The translations under genes were made by a program, and so were the position numbers. A model generated the notes under the pieces. That model searched no databases and was not told the DNA's origin. It saw nothing but the letters and a program-made list of their open reading frames with translations. Shown here piece after piece: positions 1-9,303 of a DNA stretch of 64,000 bases; the stretch's first letter is position 1; the number at the start of each line of letters is the position of its first letter. The stretch lies in NCBI RefSeq assembly GCF_031583575.1, contig NZ_CP134146.1, forward strand, positions 3,906,001 to 3,970,000, given 5' to 3'. The stretch is from Thalassotalea nanhaiensis (GTDB lineage Bacteria > Pseudomonadota > Gammaproteobacteria > Enterobacterales > Alteromonadaceae).

Positions 1-422
1 TTTCTATCTTTGGTGTATTTCAGATCATGCAAACCGACATTAAAGTGGATTACATCCCATTGAAATGTCCAGGCATCTTTTAGATCTGGATTTTGCATAA
101 TGGTATGCATTTTTCTCATTTTTTTAATAAATGAAGAAGAGTCACCACCATTTAAATACAAACGATAAACATTGGCTTTACTTGCAAGTTCGGCGCGAAC
201 TGCTTGTGTGTAGTGAATAGAAATTGAATCACCGTAAATAAGAACATTAGGAAGCTCTGGATTATTTTCAACAAAAGCAAACTCTGCTCGTGTACTAAAT
301 TGCTCAGAAACAAGTTCACGCCATGCATCCTTTGCAGAATCAGCATAAGTAAGCGAGCTAAAGAAGCTAGCAAATATTATGCAAATAAAGCTCAATGATG
401 AGTGTTTAACATTTAATTTCAT
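1..422 (-). CDS. SGNH/GDSL-type hydrolase, N-terminal part (cut by window edge)
   Basis: The reading frame opens with ATG at 422 and stays open to base 1, giving 140 codons. It starts with a signal peptide (basic MKLNVK, then a hydrophobic stretch ending near LTYA). A GDS motif follows in VLIYGDSIS at about residue 62, which is the serine block I of SGNH hydrolases. NVGLHDLKY near the visible end resembles the conserved block carrying a structural Gly/Asn. Proteins of this family often sit in sulfatase-rich polysaccharide loci, where some act as carbohydrate esterases, so deacylation of the same glycan is plausible. It is the last visible gene of the leftmost PUL unit, so the locus continues beyond the window. 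The C-terminal catalytic Asp-His pair cannot be seen. Confidence 0.7.
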   Translation of the reverse strand, partial: MKLNVKHSSLSFICIIFASFFSSLTYADSAKDAWRELVSEQFSTRAEFAFVENNPELPNVLIYGDSISIHYTQAVRAELASKANVYRLYLNGGDSSSFIKKMRKMHTIMQNPDLKDAWTFQWDVIHFNVGLHDLKYTKDR

Positions 423-449
423 TTAAATTGCAACGACCTTCCTTTAGAT

Positions 450-465
450 ACAGCCGTGGGGCTGT
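450..465. other. Short hairpin between sulfatase and SGNH gene
   Basis: ACAGCC and GGCTGT form a 6-bp stem with a 4-base loop. It lies in the 174-base gap between the first sulfatase and the SGNH gene. There is no run of T after it on the minus strand, so it is not a canonical terminator. It could be a processing or mRNA-stability hairpin. The rest of the gap shows nothing recognisable. Confidence 0.35.
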
Positions 466-596
466 TACCTGCGAAAGAGCACTTAATAAATAGTATGTTT
501 AATATTAAAAAAAACAGCTTAAATATTTTCATTTTATCTTCTCTTCTTTTCTCTTGTGATGGCGTTTCTATCTGGTAAACAGTTTATTTTTGTAAT

Positions 597-2048
597 CTAT
601 TCAACGGAGATTTTCTTTTGAATTGGCCATTCATCAACAGATTTAAATTTTACTTGGTAGTCATCACCGTTATGGCTAGCTTTCGCTGAAAGAATGAACT
701 GTTTAAGTTGTTCTATCATTGCATTAACCCGCTTAGGATGATTTTTGGCGATATTGGTTGTTTCACCTCTATCTAATGTTAAATTATACAGTTCTAATTC
801 GGCTAAATTATTCGCCAAAGCATTGGTGTTAGTCACCAATTTATAGTTACCATCAAGCAGTGACAATTTATCTTTAGCAATAAATGGGATGGCTTTATTT
901 CGCTTCTCATTTATTTCTATGCCTTGTAAAATTGGCAGAATACTTGTGCCATCTATAGGCCTATCATCAGGCATTTTATAACCGACAATTTCATTAATTG
1001 TTGGTAAATAATCTAATGTTGAAGCTGGAATATTAATGACACTGCCTGCTGCGATTTTTTCTGGCCACAATGCCAGAGTAGGTACTCGAACACCGCCTTC
1101 ATAGAGGGAACGTTTACGTCCCTTCAAATTATCAGTGCTGCCAGCTAAACGCCCTTCTGCCCCTGGATTTCTTGCTCGTATATTTGCGCTTTCAGGACCA
1201 TTGTCACTGGTAAAAGTGATTAAGGTATTTTTATCTACGCCTAAATACTTTAACTTATCTCGAAGCCGACCAATTTGTTCATCCATTTCTGAGATCACAC
1301 CGTAATAATGAGCCGCCTCACCATACTCTTTATATCGTGCAAGATACTCAGGTCCTGCGACCACATCTTGATGTGGGGCATGAAACCAAATGACCGTGAA
1401 GAATGGTTGTTTATTTTTAACCGAATTTTCAATAAAAGGTAAAGCCCTATCCATAACAACTTTACTTGCTCCTCCTTGTAAACTTGCATCGTTAGGTTCA
1501 AGTGCAACACCATCCAGCCAAAAAGGATTGTTAACCGCTCTTTTACCAAGAGCAGGATCCCAAAGTTGAATTGCAGATTCAGTAACAAAGGAAGTATCGT
1601 AACCATGCCACGAAGGCGGTGAATAGTTTTCAAGCGGCTTACGTTTATCCCCCTTAGCTGAAAAATCTTTACTTAATGTTCCTAAATGCCACTTGCCGAA
1701 ATGCCCTGTGCTATAGCCCTGTTCTTTAAGGATTTCAGCAAGGGTAATTTCTTCTTTAGGTAAATGGCCAACGTTCGCCCAAAAGACACCGTAGCGATGA
1801 TGATGACGACCTGTTAAAAATGTGCCTCTTGTTGGCGAACAAACCGAACCGCCAGCATGGAAGTTAGCCATTACAGCTCCCTCTTGCGCCATTGTATCAA
1901 GACTTGGTGTTTTGATTATTTTGTTGCCGGTAAAGCCGGTATCACCGTAACCAAGGTCATCCGCCATAATAAGAATAATATTCGGTTTTTCTTCCGCAAA
2001 TACTGAAAAGCTACACGCGAAAGTTAACAACAAAAATAAATTTTTCAT
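597..2048 (-). CDS. S1-family sulfatase (arylsulfatase A type), secreted
   Basis: A formylglycine sulfatase of 483 residues with a Sec signal peptide (MKNLFLLLTFACSFSVFA). The metal site is IIMADD-like (LIMADDLGYGD, about residues 27-36). The active-site signature C-S-P-T-R begins at Cys70, the residue converted to formylglycine. GKWHLG and TSDNGPE are the other conserved sulfatase blocks. The expected role is hydrolysis of sulfate esters on imported or surface-bound fucan fragments. It lies in a minus-strand unit behind two beta-helix proteins and another sulfatase, with 28 bases to the upstream gene. Residues that would reveal the position attacked on the sugar cannot be read by eye. The formylglycine-generating enzyme is not in this window. 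Confidence 0.93.
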   Translation of the reverse strand: MKNLFLLLTFACSFSVFAEEKPNIILIMADDLGYGDTGFTGNKIIKTPSLDTMAQEGAVMANFHAGGSVCSPTRGTFLTGRHHHRYGVFWANVGHLPKEEITLAEILKEQGYSTGHFGKWHLGTLSKDFSAKGDKRKPLENYSPPSWHGYDTSFVTESAIQLWDPALGKRAVNNPFWLDGVALEPNDASLQGGASKVVMDRALPFIENSVKNKQPFFTVIWFHAPHQDVVAGPEYLARYKEYGEAAHYYGVISEMDEQIGRLRDKLKYLGVDKNTLITFTSDNGPESANIRARNPGAEGRLAGSTDNLKGRKRSLYEGGVRVPTLALWPEKIAAGSVINIPASTLDYLPTINEIVGYKMPDDRPIDGTSILPILQGIEINEKRNKAIPFIAKDKLSLLDGNYKLVTNTNALANNLAELELYNLTLDRGETTNIAKNHPKRVNAMIEQLKQFILSAKASHNGDDYQVKFKSVDEWPIQKKISVE

Positions 2049-2076
2049 ATTTTTAACTCTGTATAAAAAAGTTGAT

Positions 2077-4278
2077 TTATTTTTTCAATGTACCCTGTGG
2101 CAGACCTGATGCTCTAATTTCAGGTACAATAGAAACAGAGTCGTATTTCTTGGCAAAGCTTTCAGCCGCAGCCATCGTTTTAATGACATCTAATCCGTAT
2201 GGCATCCAGTCACTACCAGGAATCCAGCCAGCATCTTTATAATCATAAGCACCACGATAACTCCCTAATGAAGTAACTTCTTGGTTAGAAAATTGTTCGG
2301 TTTGAGCAATACCATTGCTTATGCTGGCATTCTTTGGCAGTAGATTCAGCTCGGATAAATTACCATTAATAAAAATATCTCGGTGCTCTCCAGTAAGGTT
2401 ACCCTGAATAAAACCTCTATCAACAATAGGAAAATTACCCTGTTTATTTCGTGCCTTATGAACTAAGCCTTTTTTCATTTGTGCTCTTAATAAACTTTTC
2501 TCTCTAGGCCCCACTCTGTCATCTATGCCATCACTGATATTATTCAGTACATTCCAGTCACTAATAGGAGGAAAAGTTTTGTCAAGGCTAGCTTGGGTTT
2601 GTCGTCCATGATTTAACACATTTCGAGTGAGTGCGCTGGCCACATGGTTATGCACATCAGTATTGTTATAAATATTAAACTCACCATACCCTTCCACATT
2701 AATACCCCTTTTAGACGACCAAAATACATTGTGATGCAAGTTAAGCTGACTTCCAGCTAAGTCGAGACGATAAGCATTACCATTAATATTATGGATCCAG
2801 TTATGATGCACATTGGCGTATTCTTGAGGACCCATTGGCATATATATCCCAGAGACGTCACTATTGTATTTTCCGGCATTAAATATATTGTTGTAAGCAA
2901 CTTCTGGTTTAACAGTTAATGGTGATTTAGGTTTAATTCGAATATATATAGCATCTGAATGGTTATTGAAAAAAGTATTACGAGTTATACGATAACTCCC
3001 CTTAGCCTCAATAACTACGGATCTGCTTTCAAAATTCGCATGGCGATTATTTTCAAGAAAAACTGAATTATCTATTATTAATTCACTTCCTACTAATTTA
3101 AGTGCCGTATTTTTTGCGCCAGCAAATAAACTTTTTTCGACGGTAATATTAGTACCTGCCAACTCGATAGGTTTATTAATAGCGTTACCTTTGACTCGAT
3201 CGACAAAAAGTAGTTCTTCGCCAATATAGCTAAAGTGCGCATTAGAGAAGGTGATATCATTATTAGCGGTGTTATTCAGCTTTACCGAGCAGCCAAAAAA
3301 ATCAATACCTTGAATAACAACATCATTTAATTCCGATTGCTGATTAATACAGTAATCACTTGTTTTGGTCAGTATTTCTGCTTTATTTGGATTAACCCCA
3401 TTTAATGGCATTAAATATAATGTTCCATTATCTACGAACCACTCGCCCGGCGCATCAAGTAAATCTAAATCTCCGGCGAGAAAGAATTTTGATTTATTTG
3501 GATGCCATGGGTGACTCTTTTTCAATGTTTTCAGCGCCTCGATTGACCCTCTCCGCCCGTCTTCACCGGTAAATTTCTGACTATAGAAATTGTCATCATT
3601 CCATTTCAGCGTTTCACCATCAAAGGACTCTATTTTACGACTGTAATTGCTATTACCTTTTCCATAACGAATAAATGCGTAAGCCCCGGTTAAATCAAGT
3701 TCGGCAATCTCTTTAAATGCTTTAGAGGTAAGTGCGCCAGGGCCAGTTCCTGTCGATGCTTTCGCCCACTTTTTATCTTCTATCCAATTGTCCTGCCACT
3801 CTAAATTAGGCCATTGTGCCCAGGTCATCGGGTGATCATTAAAGAACAATTGCTTAACTTCATGCTCAACACTGGCTTGATAAAAACCATTTGTCTGATC
3901 GTCTTTGTTTATTTTCTCAAATTTAGCCTTTAGTTTTTCTAGGCCGCTAAAAACAACACCTCGCGGGTTTTTAGCGCGAATAGTAATACCTGACTTTAAC
4001 GCTAAGGTACCGGTATAAAGCCCATCAAGAACAATTAATGTATCTCCAGAAGACATTTGTTCAACGGCATGTTGTACCTTTTTAAATGGCTGCTGTTCTG
4101 ACTTTCCAGAGTTACTGTCGTTTCCCATAGGTGAAACATATAAAGTAGTGCCTTTTATGATACGGTTTTGACCGCTTGTTTGTTCAGGGTTTTCGAGTGA
4201 ACTCCCACAAGCTGACAATAGTAAAACCCCACTAAGCAACATTGCTGTTGTTATTGGTATGCACTTCATTTTACTCAT
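2077..4278 (-). CDS. Parallel beta-helix lipoprotein, putative fucan-active enzyme
   Basis: A 733-residue protein with a lipoprotein signal (lipobox LSAC, Cys24), so probably anchored to a membrane. After a short linker it has the DUF1565-like opening LYVSPMGNDSNSG, then the PFKKVQHAV and GDTLIVLDGLYTG blocks that begin right-handed parallel beta-helix enzymes. An inserted domain carrying FFNDHPMTWAQWPNLEW precedes Asn-rich coils such as ITRNTFFNNHSDAIY and HHNWIHNINGNAYRLD. The fold resembles GH141, GH120 and PL6 families; the GH141-type resemblance (a family with alpha-fucosidase members) is my best guess. The operon context with sulfatases and a fucosidase supports action on a sulfated fucan. 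Substrate and mechanism (hydrolase or lyase) are unknown. Confidence 0.75.
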   Translation of the reverse strand: MSKMKCIPITTAMLLSGVLLLSACGSSLENPEQTSGQNRIIKGTTLYVSPMGNDSNSGKSEQQPFKKVQHAVEQMSSGDTLIVLDGLYTGTLALKSGITIRAKNPRGVVFSGLEKLKAKFEKINKDDQTNGFYQASVEHEVKQLFFNDHPMTWAQWPNLEWQDNWIEDKKWAKASTGTGPGALTSKAFKEIAELDLTGAYAFIRYGKGNSNYSRKIESFDGETLKWNDDNFYSQKFTGEDGRRGSIEALKTLKKSHPWHPNKSKFFLAGDLDLLDAPGEWFVDNGTLYLMPLNGVNPNKAEILTKTSDYCINQQSELNDVVIQGIDFFGCSVKLNNTANNDITFSNAHFSYIGEELLFVDRVKGNAINKPIELAGTNITVEKSLFAGAKNTALKLVGSELIIDNSVFLENNRHANFESRSVVIEAKGSYRITRNTFFNNHSDAIYIRIKPKSPLTVKPEVAYNNIFNAGKYNSDVSGIYMPMGPQEYANVHHNWIHNINGNAYRLDLAGSQLNLHHNVFWSSKRGINVEGYGEFNIYNNTDVHNHVASALTRNVLNHGRQTQASLDKTFPPISDWNVLNNISDGIDDRVGPREKSLLRAQMKKGLVHKARNKQGNFPIVDRGFIQGNLTGEHRDIFINGNLSELNLLPKNASISNGIAQTEQFSNQEVTSLGSYRGAYDYKDAGWIPGSDWMPYGLDVIKTMAAAESFAKKYDSVSIVPEIRASGLPQGTLKK

Positions 4279-4302
4279 AATTTACTCATTTTTATTTATT
4301 AC

Positions 4303-5811
4303 TTAATTCAATCTCTTATCATTTTTACGCCAAGGTATAATGGCATAACCTGCCTTTTTAAAACTCTGTGCAGGCGCGTTAAAATCAAGCGGATCATCAA
4401 GCTCTTTCATTAGATCAATCAGTTTGCTTTGTAACATTACAAGCTGTTCGTGGTAGTTAGGATCTGCAGCCAAGTTATTTAATTCTTCAGGATCATTTTT
4501 CAAATCAAACAACTGTGTTTGTTTAATCATCGGGTAATAAATCAACTTAAAATCATCCGTTCTGACCATGCGTTGATAATGGCGATAACTGCCGTAGATA
4601 TAATCATATAAGCCACTTTTTTGGTCAGACATTCCTTGTTCCGAAAGTAACGGAACTATGCTTTTCGCCTGAACCGTAGCTGGTACTTCAATTCCTGCTA
4701 GCTCTGCGGTAGTAGGAAATAGACTATTTAAGTAAAAGTTACCTTTACTCACTTTACCTTGTTCTATGCCTTTACCTGCGATAATGAAGGGGGCTCTGAT
4801 ACTATGATCATATTGGTTCTGTTTGCCTAACAAACCATGTTTGCCAACCGCTAAACCATGATCAGAAGTAAAAACAACAATGGTATTATCAGCATAAGGT
4901 GAGCTTTCTAAACTATCGAGAATTCTACCAATTTGAGCATCCATATGAGTGATCATGGCGTAGTATTCACCAATAAATTGCTTTACTGGCTCTTCTTTTC
5001 TCGGAATTGGTAGAAGTATTTCGTCACGCACCCAAAAATCCCCTTGGTCGACGGTATTTTGCTTCAGGTATGACTTGGGTAAATTAATATTTTTTCCAGG
5101 ATACATATCCACATAGCTTTGTGGTGACTGTCTAGCATCATGAGGGGCTAAAAAACCGACATACATTAAAAAAGGGGCATCATTACGTTTAGGTTTTTGT
5201 TGTAAATAATCTACAGCAGCATCAGCAATTAACTCACTAGTGTGTTTTTTCGATGGGTAAGGCGCTGATAGCTGATGCGTTTTTTCATCAAGGTTTACCA
5301 TAGTGGCATTATAATGATCATAGGTCATACCGCCTTCATGAATAGCCTTACCACTGGTAAAACTACGTAATAAGGCTTGACGACTAACATGCCACTTACC
5401 GGTCATAAAAGTATCATAGCCAGCATTTTTGAAGGTCTCTCCCCATAAAGGGTGCTCTGGCCTTGCTTGCGTCGCAATGCTTTTATCCTTCATACCCGTG
5501 TGATATAAATTTCGTCCGGTATTGATCATAGCTCGACTGGGTGCACATACTGCGGGGGACCAAGACCCCTGATTAAACACATGGGTAAACTTCGTTCCGC
5601 TTGCTGCTAATTGGTCTAAATTAGGTGTTTTAATTTGATGATTACCTGCATTGCCCATAGCGGTATAAGCCTGATCATCGGTTAAAATAAACAGAAAGTT
5701 GGGTTTATCTTGATTATTACTCGCAAAGGCGGAGTTGGTCAGGATTAAAAATGAAATAACCAAGTGGATAACATTTTTAATTTTTAAAGTTTTTATATAT
5801 GAGTTTTTCAT
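4303..5811 (-). CDS. S1-family sulfatase (iduronate/choline-sulfatase-like), secreted
   Basis: A sulfatase of 502 residues with an N-terminal signal segment ending near AFA (residue 30). The metal site is FILTDDQ. The active-site signature is C-A-P-S-R with Cys89, a Ser-type variant of the Cys-x-Pro-Ser/Thr-Arg motif seen in iduronate-2-sulfatase-like subfamilies. GKWHVS and FTSDHGLAVGKHGLLGK are further conserved blocks, and the His-rich DHG loop differs from the DNG loop of the neighbouring sulfatase, which suggests a different bond specificity. It starts only 3 bases after the stop of the large beta-helix gene and so is probably cotranscribed. Function: desulfation of fucan oligosaccharides (inferred from context). 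Confidence 0.92.
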   Translation of the reverse strand: MKNSYIKTLKIKNVIHLVISFLILTNSAFASNNQDKPNFLFILTDDQAYTAMGNAGNHQIKTPNLDQLAASGTKFTHVFNQGSWSPAVCAPSRAMINTGRNLYHTGMKDKSIATQARPEHPLWGETFKNAGYDTFMTGKWHVSRQALLRSFTSGKAIHEGGMTYDHYNATMVNLDEKTHQLSAPYPSKKHTSELIADAAVDYLQQKPKRNDAPFLMYVGFLAPHDARQSPQSYVDMYPGKNINLPKSYLKQNTVDQGDFWVRDEILLPIPRKEEPVKQFIGEYYAMITHMDAQIGRILDSLESSPYADNTIVVFTSDHGLAVGKHGLLGKQNQYDHSIRAPFIIAGKGIEQGKVSKGNFYLNSLFPTTAELAGIEVPATVQAKSIVPLLSEQGMSDQKSGLYDYIYGSYRHYQRMVRTDDFKLIYYPMIKQTQLFDLKNDPEELNNLAADPNYHEQLVMLQSKLIDLMKELDDPLDFNAPAQSFKKAGYAIIPWRKNDKRLN

Positions 5812-5814
5812 TTA

Positions 5815-8800
5815 TTATTCCAATTCTACAATGAGTTCTGCGGGGTCAGTGCCTTCTTTACTGCTGTAATCCAGTGCACTGCTGTTTTGCGTGGTGGTTA
5901 GTGCAATAGACCAGCGACCACCGCCTTTAATATAACTACTCAGATCGATGTCATACCAAGTTTCAGCCTGAAGATTGTTGACTGTGGTAATAGCATCGCC
6001 AACTTGAGGATTATTGCTGCCTGTTATCGTTGCTTCGTCCCAGCTGGTATCAGCCACTTTCCAAACGGTTAAATCACTGATTGGGGTATTTTTAGTTTTT
6101 ACCCGTAAGGTCACCTTAGTAATGGTTGACTGAGATTGATCGCCCAGATTAAATTTAAGATAAGAAAGTCTGGAGCCTGCGGTTTGATACCCGCGCGTGC
6201 GCAAAGTAGCGGTAGCGCCGTAATTAGCCGTATTACCCTCAAAAACCCAGGCATCATGTTCTGGGTTTATTGTTAGCGTGGTTCCACCTGTAGCAGGAGC
6301 CAGAACCGATAAGCTCCATACGTTTCCTGTTACGGTTCCTGATGAAGTAACCGTATCAATTCGCCAGTATCTGTCGCCACCTGTAGTGCCATAATCCGGG
6401 GTATAAATATTATTTGTTTGCCTGCCTTGGTACACATCAGACGTAGCAGTGGCAGTTTGAACAGTATTGAAATCATCACCGAAATAAATATCGTAAGAGG
6501 TGCCATTCAGGCCGCCAAGCCATATCAGTTGACGATCTCTCATTTGAAGGGTTGCACCATCTGTTGGGATCGGCTGGGAAGCGGTGGTCAGTTGACGACC
6601 AGGTATCCAGTAATTCAGCTCGCCTGATTCGTATGCGCCTATATCCGGAGCTATTCCCACAAAGCCGCCGGTAATGCCCGCAACCTGCATTCCACCGTCA
6701 ACGGCTGGAGAAGTCGCTTTAGGCCGAAAATCTCTTTGGCTAACATCTATCAGTTCATCATCAGGGTTTACACCCGTCACATTGCTGTTGATATTATTGC
6801 TATGCTGCCCAGGAGGGGCTACATAACCACTCCGGGTACCGGAAATAGCGCCAATATTATTGCGCGTAATGGTGCCTGACCACTCTAGCACATCATTAGC
6901 AATCACTATGTCATTGTTGCTACTACCAAAGCCTGTGCTGTTATAAAATTGATGATCAACACCTTTGACCATGGCCAGATCAGTTAACCCTCCCCACCCT
7001 ACATTATGGTGTGCTAACGCATCCGCTCCCCAATTTGTCGCAGGAACAGGAGCATCAAAGCGCACTCCATGCTCATCAGAGTTGTACATCCAGTTATAGC
7101 GAAGTTCGGAACCCGGTTGGGTAGGAATGGTCATCTGGAATGCGGCACCATCGGAAGACAATAATCCAAACTCTGAAATATCATTCAGTTCTCCCAAAAA
7201 GCCTGTTCCACGGATCGAAATAGCCTGAGATGCGCCTGATACGCGCATAGTATTGCGCCTGAATACATTGTTATCCCCCCCCATCTCAACGGTCGCCATT
7301 AGCGCGTTTAGTTCGGATGCACTCCAGTCGTTGTACTCAAACAGACTGTTTTCTATCACATCGCCTAAGCCAGACATAATAATAGCTTCGCCTTCTGCGA
7401 ACTTGAAAGTGGTGTTATAAACTTTTGAATAAGATGGCGTACTTTTGCTCGCTTGTTTTATGCTATTACGCAAGGGAGCAGCGTTAGAGCCAAGCATACG
7501 TTTTGCTGCACTGGGGTATAAAAAGTCGGAGTCGCTGATCAGTGTGTAAGGTGAATCGGTAAAGTTGACCGCCACACCGAAGAAATCCAGACCAATCAGT
7601 TGCACGCTGTGAGAGTTGCTCACATCAAAAGCATAATCTTTAGTTTTTGCCTGAATATTTCCACTAGGCACATTGCCATCAGGCGCCCATAAATAAAGGG
7701 TTTTAGTGGTTTTATCAAAAAACCATTCTTTGGCAGCATCCAACAATGCAAGTTTGCTATCGATAAAGTAGGTTTGATGTTTGGCCAAGTGTAAAGGCAC
7801 AGGATCGAAGCTAAAAGAACTTTGTCCAGCACCGTGACTGATGATTTCACGCGTCCATGCCTTCCAGCTACCGATATTCATCACCGCCATAGCGCCCGTC
7901 ATATCAATGCCGCTGGCGGCCAAATCGATACCACTATGAGGATCGTCCTTAAGCACACCACTAGTAACCGTGTTATCACCATGGGCGCGTTTTTCTTCAT
8001 TCCAAATAGAGCCATCATCAAAATTCGCATTCGGCCAACGTGCCGGAATCATCATTTCCGAATCCACCCAAAGTTGCCAAATATCGGTGTTGAGCACGGT
8101 TTTGTAAATATTGCCGCTGTGTTGTGTCCAGCCTGTAGAACCCAGGTCAGTAATGGATTGAGCTCCGGTAAAGGTAACCACTTCATCTTGGTAGTTTCTA
8201 AATATTGCCGGATAGTTTTCACTGGCTTGCAGGTTATCAATGGTGACGGTTTCAAAATAAGTGCCGCCGCGAATATAAGTGGTATCCCCTTCTGTCATCA
8301 CATCTACCGCTTTTTGAACTGTGGCAAACGGGTTATCAAAGGTTCCTGCATTGCTGTCATCACCAGTGGGTGAAACATAGTAATTATGTGGGTTTACAGG
8401 TGGCAGGGGTGAAGATGTTTTGGTTAATATCAGCGCATTAATATGCACATTACCAAAGCCATTGGTTATATGGCCTAACGACTGACTGGTTCCCGAAGCG
8501 GTGAACGTACCTGTTGCAAACTGCCCCCAACCCGAGCCAGCAGAGCTAATATCGACGGTATTGGCACTGGATTCGTTATCACTATAGGTCATGGTGCGGG
8601 GTGTCGAGCGCTGATCGTTATAGAAAACCTGAATTTTGTAACTGGCACCGTCAACAAGGGCAGTTAATACTTGAGTTCCCGACGTAATACCAACCTGGCT
8701 ATCGGCCATCGATTTAATCAAGTCATCAAAATTAGTATCACCTGTACTGGCTGCTCCTTCTGAAACATCTGCCGTGACACGCACTCCTGGCGTTGGCGTG

Positions 8801-9066
8801 AAATTTAAATCCGTATAATCAATACCAGTAAAGGTATAACTGCTGGTGCCGCTAGCACCACCATTGCTGATTATTATAGACGGTGTTGAACTGGCGTTCT
8901 GAGCGAGTATTACCTCCCCTTCAATTAGCTGGGACTTATCTATTGTATTAGCCGCAGCCTCCCAGATTATTGAATTCGTGAATGCAGAACCCGAAAACAC
9001 CATGGCAAATAATGCAAGTATTGGTACTAACATTTGCTTTGCTAATTTTATATTTTTATTCAGCAT
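5815..9066 (-). CDS. Large secreted beta-helix protein with C-terminal CBM96/DNRLRE-like domain
   Basis: I place the start at ATG 9066 because AGGTGAGGTGA lies just upstream at good spacing; an in-frame GTG at 9075 sits inside that ribosome-binding sequence. The protein has 1083 residues. It has a signal peptide, then an unassigned beta-rich module (about 30-220) that may bind carbohydrate, then a beta-helix domain (about 230-820) opening with YYVSPTGDDSNAGTFDNPF. That domain is related to the lipoprotein at 2077-4278 and includes the matching WVDSEMMIPARWPNANF block. A Fn3-like module with DRYWRIDTV follows (about 825-925). The last ~155 residues have the DAWV...LSYLKFNLG...WDEATIT...W(Y)DIDLSSYI pattern of DNRLRE/CBM96 domains. 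The likely job is binding and cutting the polymer. GC content is visibly higher than in its neighbours. Confidence 0.75.
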   Translation of the reverse strand: MLNKNIKLAKQMLVPILALFAMVFSGSAFTNSIIWEAAANTIDKSQLIEGEVILAQNASSTPSIIISNGGASGTSSYTFTGIDYTDLNFTPTPGVRVTADVSEGAASTGDTNFDDLIKSMADSQVGITSGTQVLTALVDGASYKIQVFYNDQRSTPRTMTYSDNESSANTVDISSAGSGWGQFATGTFTASGTSQSLGHITNGFGNVHINALILTKTSSPLPPVNPHNYYVSPTGDDSNAGTFDNPFATVQKAVDVMTEGDTTYIRGGTYFETVTIDNLQASENYPAIFRNYQDEVVTFTGAQSITDLGSTGWTQHSGNIYKTVLNTDIWQLWVDSEMMIPARWPNANFDDGSIWNEEKRAHGDNTVTSGVLKDDPHSGIDLAASGIDMTGAMAVMNIGSWKAWTREIISHGAGQSSFSFDPVPLHLAKHQTYFIDSKLALLDAAKEWFFDKTTKTLYLWAPDGNVPSGNIQAKTKDYAFDVSNSHSVQLIGLDFFGVAVNFTDSPYTLISDSDFLYPSAAKRMLGSNAAPLRNSIKQASKSTPSYSKVYNTTFKFAEGEAIIMSGLGDVIENSLFEYNDWSASELNALMATVEMGGDNNVFRRNTMRVSGASQAISIRGTGFLGELNDISEFGLLSSDGAAFQMTIPTQPGSELRYNWMYNSDEHGVRFDAPVPATNWGADALAHHNVGWGGLTDLAMVKGVDHQFYNSTGFGSSNNDIVIANDVLEWSGTITRNNIGAISGTRSGYVAPPGQHSNNINSNVTGVNPDDELIDVSQRDFRPKATSPAVDGGMQVAGITGGFVGIAPDIGAYESGELNYWIPGRQLTTASQPIPTDGATLQMRDRQLIWLGGLNGTSYDIYFGDDFNTVQTATATSDVYQGRQTNNIYTPDYGTTGGDRYWRIDTVTSSGTVTGNVWSLSVLAPATGGTTLTINPEHDAWVFEGNTANYGATATLRTRGYQTAGSRLSYLKFNLGDQSQSTITKVTLRVKTKNTPISDLTVWKVADTSWDEATITGSNNPQVGDAITTVNNLQAETWYDIDLSSYIKGGGRWSIALTTTQNSSALDYSSKEGTDPAELIVELE

Positions 9067-9253
9067 AACTATCACCTCACCTATTTTTTAAAGGTAGCTT
9101 CAGCACTTGGCTTCTGTTACCCAACAATAAAGCACATTATTTCCATTTAACTGGCCTGCCAATCAGGCTGATTCTTTAACATCAATACTTATACCCGTAA
9201 TAGCTACCATTGAGCATCACACTTTAGACGTTTATAACTTATTTCATTAAAAA

Positions 9254-9281
9254 AAAGCCACAGTATTCATGCTGTGGCTTT
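9254..9281 (-). terminator. Rho-independent terminator of the TonB receptor gene
   Basis: A 10-bp stem (AAAGCCACAG / CTGTGGCTTT) with an 8-base loop. On the minus strand it is followed by a run of seven T. It lies 22 bases after the receptor stop codon and ends that transcription unit, so the beta-helix/sulfatase unit that follows probably starts from its own promoter in 9067-9250. Confidence 0.85.
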
Positions 9282-9303
9282 TGCTATATAGGTAACTATT
9301 TAA

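Noticed and set aside
152-373. Minus-strand frame of 73 codons at the left edge
   Set aside because: It lies over the SGNH hydrolase frame that starts at 422, which has a signal peptide and GDS motif; this frame has neither.
7822-8373. Plus-strand frame of 183 codons
   Set aside because: It is antisense to the large beta-helix gene, whose protein domains are continuous through it; its translation has no recognisable motif.
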